Shown one piece after another: positions 44,801-59,000 of a DNA stretch of 64,000 bases (position 1 is its first letter; the number at the start of each line of letters is the position of its first letter). The translations under genes and the position numbers were made by a program. Below the pieces are notes generated by a model that saw nothing but the letters and a program-made list of their open reading frames with translations, searched no databases and was not told the DNA's origin. Source of the DNA: Earliella scabrosa (taxonomy: Eukaryota; Basidiomycota; Agaricomycetes; Polyporales; Polyporaceae); NCBI GenBank assembly GCA_022605405.1, contig JABYQQ010000013.1, positions 310,001 through 374,000 of the forward strand, given 5' to 3'.

Positions 44801-46285
44801 GTCGACATCTTGACTTCCCTCCTAGAGGAGTTGACGCTGCGACTGCTGCAAACGGATAATAGCCCCGATGGCAAGGTCAAAGATCTGTCACGGTTCATCA
44901 ACATGATCATCCTCCGGCTGTTCGCGACGGGAAGGAGGATGTCTATATTCCGGTGCGGCTCATTGCTGACTATGGATTACACGATACTAACATGTGAGGT
45001 TGACAGTGCGCTGTTCGCCCTGCTGTTGCGGATTGTCAAGCCGTTCCCCGCGAATGGAACGAGTCCGGATTCAGAGGAGGCTAAGGTTGCCGAACTGGTG
45101 TTGAAGTGTGTGTGGAAGCTCGCGAGGAGTATTCCTCAGGACCTAGAGAAGCAAGTATTGGATCCTGTGGAGTTGTTCCCCGCGGTGGAGCACTTCCTGC
45201 AATCCGTACCACCAAACGAGTGGCGTGCGCGTGCGACTAACAAGGTTCCGTGCGGAGATATGCCCTTGAGAACCATCAAGGTCGTCATCCAGCATGTCGT
45301 CGGTGAGTACTCGTTGTCCTTGTTGTGATGAGGGCAATATCTCATCGCATATGACCGATACAGCACAATACGGGGATGACGTCTACGACTACCTCTCTTC
45401 TGCCTTCGACGATCCTTCCGCCACCATCGTCTATCCCTACGTCTACCGCATTCTCAACTCGTCTACGAAGACGGCCGCAGAGGTCCCTATTCGCCACGAA
45501 CCCATCCGTGAGGAACCGAGACAGTCTGTCGTGATGAGCCGACCTATCTCGCCTCAAACAACCGTCTCTTCTCGGTCTGTCACTTCCGACCCCCATGCAC
45601 CCCCCTCTTCCTCGAGCCATACCAGAAGTCGAAGCGCATCCTCTGCTGCAGAGACTGTCCAGGAGCCCGATCTCGACGACCAGTTGAACACCATCATCGA
45701 CCACATCTCTAGCGAGTCGACTGGCGCTATGCACAAGGAGGGCATTACCGAGCTTCATCACTACCTCAAGGCATATCCGCACAAGAAACCCAAGGTGGAC
45801 AAGATCTTGGAGTCCACTGGCCCAGCCTTCCGGAAATACATCACACGAGCACTTGCAAGTCGCGCAGCAGAAGATGAAGAACGGAATGTGGCAGTTGCCC
45901 AGACTCTGTCGAGTATGTCCCCATCCATAATCTCTCAGATGAACCGTAGTAACGAGAGTAACAGGGCTGGAATCCAATGGACATGTGCGCGACCGGACGT
46001 CGAGTATCTCAAGCAGTAAGCAGTTCTGTATTGCCTCGATACTATTGAGGCCTCTAATGATCTTCCTCCTCAGTGCGCGATATGAACGGACATGGCACGG
46101 TGCCGACTTCACCCGTGTCCGTTAGCAGTCGGGCTGAAGCATCGCCCCGATCGCCTCCTCGGTCGAGTATATCCGACTTGCCTGACGCTCAGCAGGACAG
46201 GCTCTCGAAGCTGCATAACTTGTTCCAGTACAACCGGCAGAGCACGGCGAGTAATGGGTCATCGCATGCGTCGGGACATCGGTAG
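38855..46285 (+). CDS. STU2: TOG-domain microtubule polymerase (Stu2/XMAP215/Dis1 family)
   Basis: Microtubule plus-end polymerase that binds tubulin through TOG domains at spindle poles and kinetochores. The start MADGAPPPEEDFNAIPIPDR is followed by TOG1 (LAHKNWKARVSAYESLVKIF). TOG2 begins near 39880 (LPTNLQASLKSSKWKDRKEA). TOG-like arrays continue through TDLGDTNWKVRLAALEEMTT near 41080 and the large exon from 42209 (KARVTDANKAVQVLALDIVA). Linkers are basic and Pro/Ser/Ala-rich, with SxIP-like elements such as SRIGGIPRSASPAL in 44050-44230. A further helical domain lies near 44560-45850 (PYVYRILNSSTK), and the end is KLHNLFQYNRQSTASNGSSH. About 2000 residues, closer to animal CKAP5 in length than to yeast Stu2. 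Some 18 introns; three of them read through without stops. Confidence 0.93.
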
Positions 46286-46608
46286 CAGGCGTAGCTGGCT
46301 GGACTAGTAGACCCGGGGAAGTTGCTTCCGACAAATATTATTCATGGCATCTGCATTGTGTATACCACGCACCGCACACTGGTTCCGTACTGTACAAGAT
46401 AATAGGTGTAATCGAACATAGGATTCTTCGCACAGGACTCGGGCTTCTGGAAGCCTGGCGCATGTGGCACGCGTGATGAGATGAGGACACGACACATGAT
46501 TGAAGTCATCGCCGCTAGCGCGCCTCGGTCCTACTCTCCTTCAGCCTCCTCCGACTGCGGCCACGCCCTCTTCCTCTCCTTCACGATTTCACGACTTCTT
46601 TCTCCCTT

Positions 46609-49461
46609 ATGGCTACTGTGCAATCTCATAACACCGGGTCTGACCTCGTCTACGACGCCGCCCTCGTGTTTTGGAGGGTAGTCACCAACATCTTCTTCCG
46701 TGAAATACGGCCTCGCGGTGCATTCAACATCCCTCGTGAAGGCCCGGTCATATTCGTTGCTGCACCACATAATAACCAGGTATATAGGCTTTTTGCTGGC
46801 TGCTGTGTGGAGGCCTGACGCTCTGGGTTAGTTTCTTGACCCTCTACTGCTGTACCAAGAAGTGCACCGGGAGTCAAGGCGCCATGTACGGTCACTCATA
46901 GCTGCAAAGAGTATGAAGAGGAAGTTCATCGGGTTCTTCGCTGGATTGATGGCTAGCAGTGAGTGCCCAATCCATTCTGAGTCGTCCCCATCCCCAACGA
47001 CGCGTTCAGTTCCTGTTGTCCGAGCCGCGGACGATGCGAAGCCTGGAACGGGCGAAATATCCATTTCGGAGGACGACCCTTGTCTCGTTATTGGCCATGG
47101 AACCAAGTTCACCTCGGAATTCACGCCGAAGATGCAAATCATGCTCCCCAAGTCTGTGGGCTCTAGTGTTGCGGAGGTGGTGGAAATACTGTCGGATACC
47201 CAACTAAAAATCCGGAAAGAGTTTTCGGGAAGTGCCAAAATCCGGGAGAAGCTCAGCGAAGCCCAAGCTGCTGGCCAGCAGGGGCTTGCGTACAAGAGGC
47301 TCCCCTTTGTGGACCAGCACGAAATGTACCACCATGTATACCAATGCCTCACGGAGGGAGGTGCCATTTGTATATTCCCGGAAGGTATGTGCACACATCC
47401 ATCTCTAGACCTAATCAGCGCGGTAGTAATCCGGGTGTAGGTGGCAGCCATGACCGAACGGATCTTCTTCCCCTGAAAGCTGGTGTCTCTCTCATGGCTC
47501 TGGGTGCTATGGCCAACAACCCTGAGCTCAAGGTCAAGATCGTTCCGGTCGGCCTGTCTTACTTCCACGCCCACCGCTTCCGTTCACGGGCTGTCATTGA
47601 GTTCGGCACACCGTTGGATGTCCCACCAGAGTTTGTGGACATGTTCAAAGAAGGAGGGGCGAAGAAGAGGGAGGCGGTGGGCAAGTTCCTCGATATTATC
47701 TACGACGCGCTCAAGACGGTCACCTTGAGAGCACCGGACTACGACACGCTGATGGTGAGTTTCAGTGGACAAAGTTGGGTATGACTACTACACTGCGCAT
47801 ATAGCTTGTCCAGGCCGCTCGGAGACTGTACAAAACACCCGGTCAACACTTGACACTCAGTCAAGTTGTTGAGCTAAACAAGCGTTTCCTGCAAGGATAC
47901 CTCCACTTCAAGGACGAGCCCAAAGTGCAGAAGCTTCGAGCAGATGTATTGAAGTACAACCGTTTGCTTCGAGACCTTGGTCTGCGGGATCACCAGGCAA
48001 GTCATCTGAATCCTCCTTGAGGTGTAGATGTATTCACCCACACAACCGCACACGTAGGTTCCCAAGGCTCAGAAGGCGGGCTGGAAGACGTTTGGTCTTC
48101 TGACATACCGTCTGGGCCTCCTGACGGTCTGGACAATTCTGGCATTGCCCGGAGTGATCTTGAATGGGCCCATTTTCATCACCGCTTCGATCATTTCCCG
48201 CAAGAAGGCTAAAGGTAACCTTGTTCGCCGGAGCTTCTGAACGTGTGGCTCATGCTCATGCCCCTTTCCGTCTGCAGAGGCTCTCGCTGCTTCCGAAGTC
48301 AAAATCGCGGGTCGCGATGTCCTTGCGACCTGGAAGATTCTCGTCGCTCTCGGTGTCACACCGGTATTGTATGTATTGTATGCTGTGCTTGCCACGATCG
48401 TCGCTGCAAAGGCCGGCGCCCCATTGAGGTGGAGAATCTGGACCCCATTCCTCGTTCTCATGATGCTCCCCATGTTGGGATATGCAGCGCTCAAGTTCGG
48501 AGAGGCCGGAATGGACGTTCTGAAGTAGGTCGAGAGCGACGGGATCTTACGGGCGGACACTGATGGTTGGCCCCATGACAGGTCCCTAAGGCCGCTCATA
48601 GTTGCTTTAATACCAGGCCAGCAGCGGTCCCTCGACCGACTCAAACGCATGAGAGAAGCAGTCTCAAACGAGCTTGCAGAGACCATCAACGAGTTTGGAC
48701 CCAAGATGTTCGACGACTTCAATGAGGTACGCTTACACTATCATGTCCCAATCTACTTATTGACGTCGCACACAGTGGCGTATCCTTGTTCCTTCGGCGG
48801 ACGCTCCCCCGTCATCCGGTCAGCCAGGTATCTGGCGCCGGAAGAGTGCCACCGGCGGCGTAGATGCGCAAGGTAATCTCCTCGTTCATCCTATGGTAGG
48901 TTCAAGTCTATCCCTCACCCGCTCGAGTACCCCTCACTTGTCAACCTTGCCTAGACATGGCTCGACGAGCGCCTGTTTGGCTGGTCCCGCAGTGCGACGC
49001 GCGGTACAAGTGCGTGGGCTGGCACGCGGAGCAACGAGATCAGTCGCGCGGCGACGCCAGATGCGTCGGACGAGGAGGACGAGCCCGACTACGACAACAT
49101 CCTCGCCGTCCCGACGGGTGACGGACACTCGCTTACGACCCGGCCGCGCAGCCAGCGGAGCTCCTACGCAGACATGCAGCGCCTCCGCCGCACGAACAGC
49201 GCCACGAACACTAACGGCGGGGGGCTTCTCAGCCCGCTGTCCCCCACCGACTCCGCGGCGACGGTGGCGACGGGCGAGAAGCACGCCGACGCGGATGGTC
49301 TGCATTTCCGCGGCCAGACGAGAGCGAGGAAGGCGAGTTTGTCCGATAGTGTTCCTGTGGGGGTGATTGGGGAGGTTGACCGGGAAGAACCCTTCAAGGA
49401 CGCGACGCAGGACCTCAACAGTGAGATGAAGAAGCGGCGGAACAGCCAGGATGGTGCGTAG
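46609..49461 (+). CDS. Glycerol-3-phosphate O-acyltransferase (Sct1/Gpt2-like)
   Basis: ER membrane enzyme for the first acylation of glycerol-3-phosphate or dihydroxyacetone phosphate in phospholipid and triacylglycerol synthesis. The start MATVQSHNTGSDLVYDAALV is followed by NIFFREIRPRGAFNIPREGP. The acyltransferase H-x4-D motif is split by an intron: APHNNQ then FLDPLLL. Block III is FPEGGSHDRTDLLPLKAGVS. A later part has the family-specific LTLSQVVELNKRFLQGYLHF. Membrane segments follow in LGLLTVWTILALPGVILNGP, VLATWKILVALGVTPVLYVL and LVLMMLPMLGYAALKFG. The long hydrophilic tail is acidic and Ser-rich (TPDASDEEDEPDYDNILAVP), ending RRNSQDGA, and is a likely phosphorylation region. About nine exons and 780 residues. 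Sct1 versus Gpt2 cannot be separated. Confidence 0.94.
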
Positions 49462-49770
49462 GGAGAGAGGTTGCGGGCTGTTTCTTCTGGGATGTTCTAT
49501 GCAGGGCTGGGTTTCGTTGGGGACTCGGGGTGACTTGCGTGGACGCTTTACACACTACCACTACTCTACTCTCACTCTCTTCTCTCTACCTTACCCACGC
49601 CGTCTTGTCTGTACTCACTGGACTGACCCGGCTATGTTGTCTGTGTTCCCCTCAAATGTGCTTGATAGTGTCGTACTGTTTCAACAACAGCACATTCTCC
49701 TAGTGCGACCATCATACGGCCAAGGTGCGCTACAGCATAGAACGACAGCATTGTGTATGTGGACTACAGC
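49462..49770. other. Intergenic region between convergent genes
   Basis: About 0.3 kb between the acyltransferase and the methionine aminopeptidase, 3' to 3'. The first half is CT-rich. No gene is seen. Confidence 0.5.
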
Positions 49771-51728
49771 TCATTGCAAGTCTTCACGGGGCTTGCCCGC
49801 GGTCATGACCTCGACTCCGGTCTCGGTAATCCTAGTGCATTGATCAATCAGTCAGAGTCGGGCACGCGACAAGGCGACGAGAACATACAAGAGTGTCTCC
49901 TCGAACTGGGCACTGCGTTTCCCATCAACCGTGACCGCCGTCCAGTCATCGGGCCAATGCTCGAGGTCCCAGTGGCCAAGGTTGATCATCTAGGCAGGTG
50001 TAGCCGTCAGCACGCGAGCTCCGCGGTCCGTGCAGGGAGGTGCAACTGCAGGAAGACTTGTCCGCAGCGCAGCGCAGGGGTAAGGGAGACGTACCGGCTC
50101 AATGGTGAAGGCCATGCCGGGCTTCATAGTCCCGATTGCCTTGTTCTTCGCATAGTGGGGTATGCTTGGCGTGGGGTGGAAGAGGTCGTTGATGCCGTGC
50201 CCGCAGTACGTGCGCACGACCGAGCAGCCGTTCTGCCGAGCGATCGGCTCACTGTGGACGAAAGGTGGAGGGAGAGGGCGTGTTAGTGGCCTGTGTCACT
50301 TCCCACCACGCTGCAGCGGGCGGGCGGGCGAGGAGAAAGTTTCATAGGTGGGGAATGAACGGGCGAATGGCGAATGAGTGGATGGAGGAGGGAAAGGGGA
50401 ACACGCACATCACTTTGCCGATGTCGCGGAAGAGAGCACCGGGTTTGCAGATCTTGATGGCCTCGTCGAGACACTTGCGAGCCGTGCGCATCACACGTAA
50501 CGAGTCTTCGTCAACCCGGCCCACTGGGTAGGTTTCGTTCAGGTCGCTGTGGAAACCTATTGGAAATACGTGAGTGGGAGCAGTCCATACACCACTCGAT
50601 TGAAGGGATGCTGACCGTCCTTGTAGAGGGAAACATCTGAATGGCAGGTTAGAATGGGATGTGGGCCATACAGCCAAGGAGGCTCACCGATGTTGATGAT
50701 ATCGCCCTCTTGTAGTTTCCGCTTGTCGGGAATTCCGTGGCAGATGACTTCGTTTACGGACGTGCAGACCGACTTGGGGAAGTTGCGGTAGTTCAAGGGG
50801 GAGGGGTACGCATCGCGGTCGATGGTAGCCTGGTGCACGATGGCATCAATCTCGTCGGTGGTGATACCCGGGCGGATGGCAGCAGCAGCGATGTCCAGGA
50901 CCTCCCGACCCAGCTATATGGGGCACAGGCAAACACAGGGAGTGGTCAGAAGGAGCGATGCAGCCGGCTGACGGGACGCTTGAGAGCGGGACGTCGCGGA
51001 TAGAAAGAAGAGCTCACCTTGCAGACGTTGCGCATCGTCGCCTGCTCCTCAGCCGTGAGGATCTTTGGCGGCTGTCCTGCCCGTCTCACCTCCGACGTCG
51101 GGATGCCTAGGGAGACGAGAGGTGAGCAAACGGGCTCGCATGGGGCGATGGACAACGTACCGTCTTCTGCATAGTCTGGACGGCGGATGTGTGCAGGCAC
51201 CTGGCGTCTCGGAGAGAGAGGGTACACGGGGCGCATAGACCCAGTGAATTTGAAGGTGCCGAAAGGGTTGAACGACCCGTCTGCGGATCGGCAGACAAAT
51301 TCGTGGGTGCATCACCAGAGCTAGGGCAGCGGTTGCGTACCTTTGTTGATGTTAGGATCGTCAAGCAGCGGCTGTTTTGGCGTCGCGATGTCATGGATGA
51401 TTTTGTGCGTTTTCTTCGGGGACACTTGTCAGATCATGGCACGGATCGTCCTGGAGGAAGTGATCGGAGCATTTACCCCTGGTTTATTGGTGAGTCTGCA
51501 GTGATGAGAAGACGGGTAGTAGAGCACTTGCAGTTAGCTTTGAAGCATTCCTGACCGCAGAAGAAGGAGCCCTTGATACCAAGTCTGATGCGAGCGACGG
51601 TGAGAACAAGACGAGATAGCGGCGCAGGAGAAGAACACGGACTTGTTGCATGTCGGACACTCGAGGCGGGAGGGTGGGTGGCCGTTGGAGCAGTTCGAGG
51701 ACTGGCAGGGGACAGCGACGGCACTCAT
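49771..51728 (-). CDS. MAP1: Methionine aminopeptidase 1
   Basis: Ribosome-associated type 1 methionine aminopeptidase that removes initiator Met from nascent proteins. The start [20 protein letters not shown] begins the N-terminal Cys/His zinc finger, with ECPTCN and [14 protein letters not shown]. Then [12 protein letters not shown], the [20 protein letters not shown] segment, and the catalytic domain: [51 protein letters not shown]. Metal ligands are visible as the Asp of DVSLYKDG, the Asp of [12 protein letters not shown], the His of TYCGHGIN, the Glu of FTIEPMINLGHW and the Glu of QFEETLLVTETG. It ends GKPREDLQ at 49771. About 390 residues, nine or more exons. Divergent from the first FAD monooxygenase (319 bp between starts). 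Confidence 0.95.
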
Positions 51729-52047
51729 CGCGGCCGTGGTGGCGGGAGGCAAGAACACTTTCTTTAGTTGCCGCGCCAAGCGCGTCTTGCCAGAGGCGCG
51801 TGGCGGTGCAGATCCGCCGGCGCTTAATGTGCTCTCCTTGTGGCTGCTGCTTCAAGTTGCGGCTAGTCACCGCTGCGTCACCATCCGACGAGTCCGACCC
51901 ATGCTTCTCAACCCTTGTTCTGATCTTTGATTTTGCTTTCAACTGATGCCCGATCCGTGATTTGCTCAGGACCTCGTCCAACCGCAGCGGGATGGACTAT
52001 GAAAGCCTTGCAGATCATTGTGATGGGCAACATTGCAACCCCTCGTC

Positions 52048-53660
52048 ATGTCCGGACCCCTTCCTCACTCGACAGATGTGCTCATAGTCGGCGGAGGCCC
52101 AACAGGTCTCGTACTCGCTCTAGCGCTTCAGCAGCATAATTGCTTCAATGTGGTCGTTGTGGACGCCGCACTCCTAGGCGACAACACCTCTCGAGCGGTC
52201 GCGGTGCATGCAGCTACGGTAGAGGTACGTACGCGTTGTCTTTGTCATGTCTAGTGCGTAGGTGAGTCGCATTGGATTGCGTCCGCCTGCGAAAGTGACG
52301 CGCGTCGGGACCGTTCCAGTTTGCTCCACCGGCCTTATGACCAAATTCAATTCTCGTCTTGCGCCGTATCTTGCGGGTCGAATACTCACAAATTATCCCG
52401 TCAGGCATTGGAGACCATAGGAGTCGCCGATATGTTGGTGAAGGCCGGGACGCCACTAAACAGGACAACGGTGTGGATGGAGAACAACGAGCCGATGGAT
52501 ATTGCCTACTTCTCCCCACTCGACAAGAGCACAAAATACAATTACATCCTCGGTATCCCGCAGCATGTCACAGAGGACATCCTCCGCCGCGTTGCAAATG
52601 AGCGGGGCATCAAGCTCTACCGGCCGTACAAAGTCGTAGACATGAAGCCCAACGCCTCAGACAAGAACCTCACCGATGTCATTTTCGACAACGGTCACGT
52701 TATGCTTACCCGATGTGTTGTGGGCGCCGACGGTGCTCGATCCACGGTAAGTCCACATGCGAAAATGAGCCTTCATGCGCTGAATGTGCACACTTCATAC
52801 AGGTCCGCCGTCTCGCAGGAGTTAGCTGGTCCGACCCGAGCGGCGAAGCCGACGTTAACAGCAAGAGCGACGACACGCTCTCGAACATGATCATCGCGGA
52901 CATCACCCTCAACTCCGCACCCCTTCACCCCGACGCGATCAACCTCGTCGTCTCGAACGACAACGCGCTCCTCCTCATCTGGCTCCCTGGCAGGCCCTAT
53001 CCCGACCAAACCTCCGAGCCCATCTATCGCATCTCGTGCGGTATCCCCTCTGCCCTCGGCACGCCACCCAGCGCACCCGACACCGCGTACGTCCAGGATC
53101 TGCTGGACAAGTGGGGTCCGAACGTCGTTCTTCCCAAGGACGTACCCCGCCTAGAGGTCAGGAGCACGGTCTGGTCCAGCCGCTTCCGCACGCACTCCGC
53201 CATCTCCGAGAAGTTTTTCACGCACGTCCCGGGCGAGGTGCCCGATGAGGGCGGGCCCGTCTTCCTCGTTGGCGACGCAGCGCACATCCACCCGCCGATG
53301 GGCGGGCAGGGCATGAACCTCGGCATCCGCGACGGCGTGCGGCTCGCGCCCATCCTCGCCGAGTACGTCCGCACGGCGTCATCGTCCGCGGGGATCCCTG
53401 CTAGCACAAAAGCTCGGAAGGAGGTCGAGGCGCCGTTGCGGGTGTGGGCCGCAGACCGGCACGCGAAGGCACTGAAGGTGATCGCGATGGTGAAGGACCT
53501 ACAGCGGCTGCTCTGGCTGCCGAACAAGACGAAGCACCTACTGGGCGTCGTGCCGTACAACCCTGCGCTCATGCGGAACCGGATGCTGCGCGTCATGACG
53601 TCGTTTGATTGGTTCAAGGCGAAGAGCGCATTGCGGGTGAGTGGGCTAGCGAACCCGTGA
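52048..53660 (+). CDS. FAD-dependent monooxygenase, phenol hydroxylase-like (copy 1)
   Basis: Group A flavoprotein monooxygenase that uses NAD(P)H and O2 to hydroxylate aromatic or similar compounds. The start MSGPLPHSTDVLIVGGGPTG holds the FAD-binding GxGxxG. After introns come ALETIGVADMLVKAGTPLNR, then HVTEDILRRVANERGIKLYR. The DG motif is [11 protein letters not shown] and the GD motif is [20 protein letters not shown]. The last exon runs LRVWAADRHAKALKVIAMVK to RVSGLANP. About 460 residues; no thioredoxin-like C-terminal domain, unlike true phenol hydroxylases. It forms a direct tandem pair with the gene at 54233. Substrate unknown; no biosynthetic cluster core enzyme is nearby. Confidence 0.93.
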
Positions 53661-54232
53661 GGAGGGGTGGGGGGTGTCTACTAGAAGGTTCCTTATTGTG
53701 TCTATTGGGCTATTTATCGGACGTGCTTCGGGATACCCAGAGTCGCGGGTCCTCCGCGACAATGTATGTACGATGTTAGACGTCAACTCCTGCCTCTCGT
53801 TTACTATAGTTGACTAGTATGTATGTATTCGAACTGTCACCCCGTCCAGGGCTTATACATGTTTCTACCATGAACAGGAACAGCGACCGACCCGTCTTTT
53901 GATCTTGCAGGGGTAGTGAGCAGTGGAGGACGAGTCCAAGATGCACATGGAGGGCCAACGAGAACATTCCGCTGTGGCGCGTCACGCGTGGCAGTGCCTC
54001 AATGTCCCTCGGTCTATCGCGCTCGCCGACCGTTGGCGGCCAATGCGCGCACTATCCTCCGGCTGCAGTTGACGGTCCGCGCTCACATACGACCTCCTGA
54101 ATCGGGAGAAGCAGGAATCCCACGCCGGGAGCATGCGCGCACACGGCAGGCTTATATATTCAAGTTCAAACTTTGACTGCGTCGTTCCCACTGCTATCCG
54201 CTGCCAGACACGCAGGATACCCGGGCCCAGCG
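53661..54232. other. Spacer between tandem monooxygenase genes
   Basis: About 0.57 kb holding the 3' end of copy 1 and the promoter of copy 2, including the TATA box listed separately. No gene is seen. Confidence 0.6.
54152..54160 (+). promoter_or_regulatory. TATA box
   Basis: TTATATATT, 73-81 bp upstream of the ATG of the second monooxygenase. The same position before copy 1 shows no comparable element. Confidence 0.6.
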
Positions 54233-55738
<1,506 letters not shown>

Positions 55739-56079
55739 ACAGGTCTGAAGGGCACTGGACTGGCGGGCACGGTAACGAGAACGGAGACGCGTAATAGTGT
55801 ACGATCTCTCGTGTACGGAAGGGCTGCAGTTACTCATGTCATGTATTCCCCCACTTAGTCATACATCATGCAGTAATACAATCATCGCGGCTATGTACTG
55901 TGGCATCGCACGCCAGCAGGCTACGAGACACCTCCATCCATCCATTATTGCTGCGACAGCCGCTCTGTGATCGCAAATATGCCCACATACACCCATCCTA
56001 TACACAGCCCGCTTCGTAAGCCCCATCGATAGGCCTTCCAGCCACATCTTACGCCCAGAAGCAGCATTCGGGCTGCCCT
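55739..56079. other. Intergenic region between convergent genes
   Basis: About 0.34 kb between the second monooxygenase and the APC5 gene, 3' to 3'. No gene or repeat is seen. Confidence 0.5.
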
Positions 56080-59000
56080 TCATCTAGACGCGATGGCCGC
56101 GCCGACTTCCGCCACGATCGCCCAGACGTCTTCGATCCACGGCTCGACGACCTCGGAGTGCGCACCCTCGCGTCTGGTTTGTGCGGTCTCGTGCCTGAGG
56201 GCGAAGTTGTCGCGACGCTCGGTGTCGCCGAGGTTGTGGTGGACGACTGCGAGAAGGAAGAGCACGTCGCACTGGGCGGCATACATCTGGATGTCCGCAT
56301 ACATCGCCTCCGCGGACTCGAGAAGGGGCACAGCCTCCTCCAGGGCAGATTCTGTGAGAGTTAAGGAGAGAGAGAAAGAGAGGATGCGAGACATCGGATG
56401 TGAGTGGAAAGCAGTGTGAGACAGCGGTGGCGTGTTATGATCAAGACCACGGTAGAAAATCGGGAGGGCAAGATGGAGGCGTTCACAAGGGTTCGAGGTA
56501 CGCCGTCAGTGACATAGCAGGGACGATGCGGTCGACGGAGCGGATTACCGGCGCGCGGAGTTGGAGGGATGCCACAGCGTGGGGACCCAGAGACGACCAT
56601 CGGGAGGGTTGATGTGTGCGCGGGGCAGAGCAGTGGCAGTATCCAGTCAAGTGGTGAGAGAGAGATGCACGGGCGGGGAAGATGAAAATGGAGCGTGCCG
56701 ACGAAGTGCGGTCGGAATGTGGAGACGGGGGAGGCACCATTAGATGCGTGTGGGGCGTCCGAGCAGAAGATAGCGATGGATTAGACGATTAGATGTGTGT
56801 GGGCGGATGTGGGGATTTGCGAGTGATGAATATGGTGATCAGTACGAGCGCAGAGGCGAAGCTGACAACGGGACGTACGCAACGAGTCCCCGGCGGCGAT
56901 GATGCAGCGCGCGAGCGTATATTGGGCAAACGCTTTCTGTTCCAGATCATCTTCGCTCATTATCTATCAAATTGTCCGATTTTCAGGAATCGCAAATGAT
57001 GTGGTGCTTTCGTCAGGAAAGCGTCGAGAGCGTAGCAGCATTGAAGCGCACAGAAGGGACGTACCTGAGGCATCACCTCGTCTAGGACACGTTTACACCA
57101 TTTCGTCATCCCAAATTCCAGCCCAACGTCTGCGAGCAGGATGATAGCGGTACGATAGAGGTTGTACCGCCCATGATACTCGGCGTGCCAGAGCGCAGTC
57201 AGTAACTGGTCGACACTGGCGTGACTCTGTTCACACATCTGTACGAGGCGAGCGTCAGTGTTATGGCGTAAACAGCGGTGGCGGCCAGTTGTAACGCACG
57301 CGCATCAATAGGGCTTCGTACAAGGGGTCTCGTACGATTGACCCAATAGGTTCTTTGGCCCACTGATACTCGCGGGGCGCATGTGGCGTGTTGGGTCGCC
57401 TAGGCATGAGGTATTCCTTAAGCTGCCGCTGTTTGCGACTGATTGCGGTCCAATTAGTGAGCGCTGAACATGTCATCTAGAGATGAAACGCACTGGCGAC
57501 AAGCTCGAAGGGCAAGAATGTTCCAGATTTCGGAAGCCCAGAGGTTGTAGTCGGGGATGTGCAATCCCCGCCAGACGTCTGGTTCTAGCAGGGACGCTAT
57601 GGACTCTTCGTATTTTCCTTGTCGAGCATTCTGTTGCAGAAGTCAGCGGAGATGAACAGAGGTTAATGCATTGTACCGTGAGTAGAGCCGCCCAACTGAC
57701 ATGGTACGCTCGGTTCAAAGTAACCGTTAGCCTATTGTTGTCATCTCCGCCGACGTCCGTGAATGCCGTAACAATATCTTCTTCGATGCGTGCGAGCTTG
57801 AAGCACCCTGAACAAGCGGAAGAATAGTTAGCGTCACTACTAGCGTCAAACCGGTCAGAGAGTACGCCGATTGCCGCACCGAAGGTCGCCCAGACAATGC
57901 TCTGTACAGCATGCTGCGCCAACTGTTCTGTATCGACGAACTGCCCGCCTTGTACGTCGAGGTAATGGTCGTACAAGCCAATCGCCTGAAATATACGCTC
58001 GTATGACGCTGTCAGTGGTTGTTGCTAGAAACAATACATCAACTGGGATATAGACCATCATGATTCTGATGCTGACGTACATGTTGAACGTTCATCAACT
58101 TCCTGACGTCCGCAAGAATTTCGAGCGGATGCATATCCGGCTGCACTTCATTGATGATTGGCCTTCGACCGCGTTCTAACGGCGGCAGCCGATGTAGCAG
58201 GCTGCGGAGGTGAGTCAACCCTTCATACGCCGAAACAGAGATGGGCCGTGGGCATACCTTGAGCAGTGCTGGAGAGTCTTGTTGTCCCCCGCCGTGCGAG
58301 AGGCCGTGATCGCCTCCTCTAGAGTCTACTGCCAAGATCTATACTCTGGGGCAAATCCCACACATTTTCGAGCCACTCACTTTTCGACAGGCCGCTAACT
58401 CGCGTCGGAGGTAGTACATTCGTGCCAGGTTGAGCATAGCGTGCTGACGGAGTCCCCTGTATCCAAGGCTCGGGCTGAGGCGACTTTACCCCGACTTCGG
58501 GCAAGAGACCAACGTACGATTCGCTTCCATCATGGAACTTTTGCTCGAAGAACCTTCGGAGACCCTCGTTCGCGACATTGCTGTCGCCAGTGGTCAACCC
58601 TTTCATGAACCTGACCGATGGGAGTCGGCGCAAGGTCGCCCGATCAGGTTAGCTGGCAACGATCGAACAATGTCCGGAGCTTACAGCGCATAGGTCTCGG
58701 CCTCGGCGTATTCTGTCTTGTCATATTTGGTCTTGAGGAGCTGGTAGTCTGTCCGAGGGACACGGATATTGAGCGCTGCGGGCGCCATTCCTTACTGAGA
58801 CCGTGGCATACCGTTGGTTATAATATCTCGGCGGATTGGCGCATATCCCACAGGGGTCACATTGTCCTCTGCCTGTACCCAAGCTAGAAAGGCGCTGTGT
58901 AGCTTCTCAATACCGCCTATTGAAAGCTTAGTGAAGCTGACGAAGCAGCGATGGCAAAAATAGCCGAAAAGCGACCGTCGACTCTTGGAATGACGACAGT

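Noticed and set aside
44953..45006. Coding insertion in the TOG protein (CGSLLTMDYTILTC segment)
   Set aside because: Flanked by GT and AG, 54 nt long, with unrelated composition; treated as a stop-free intron.
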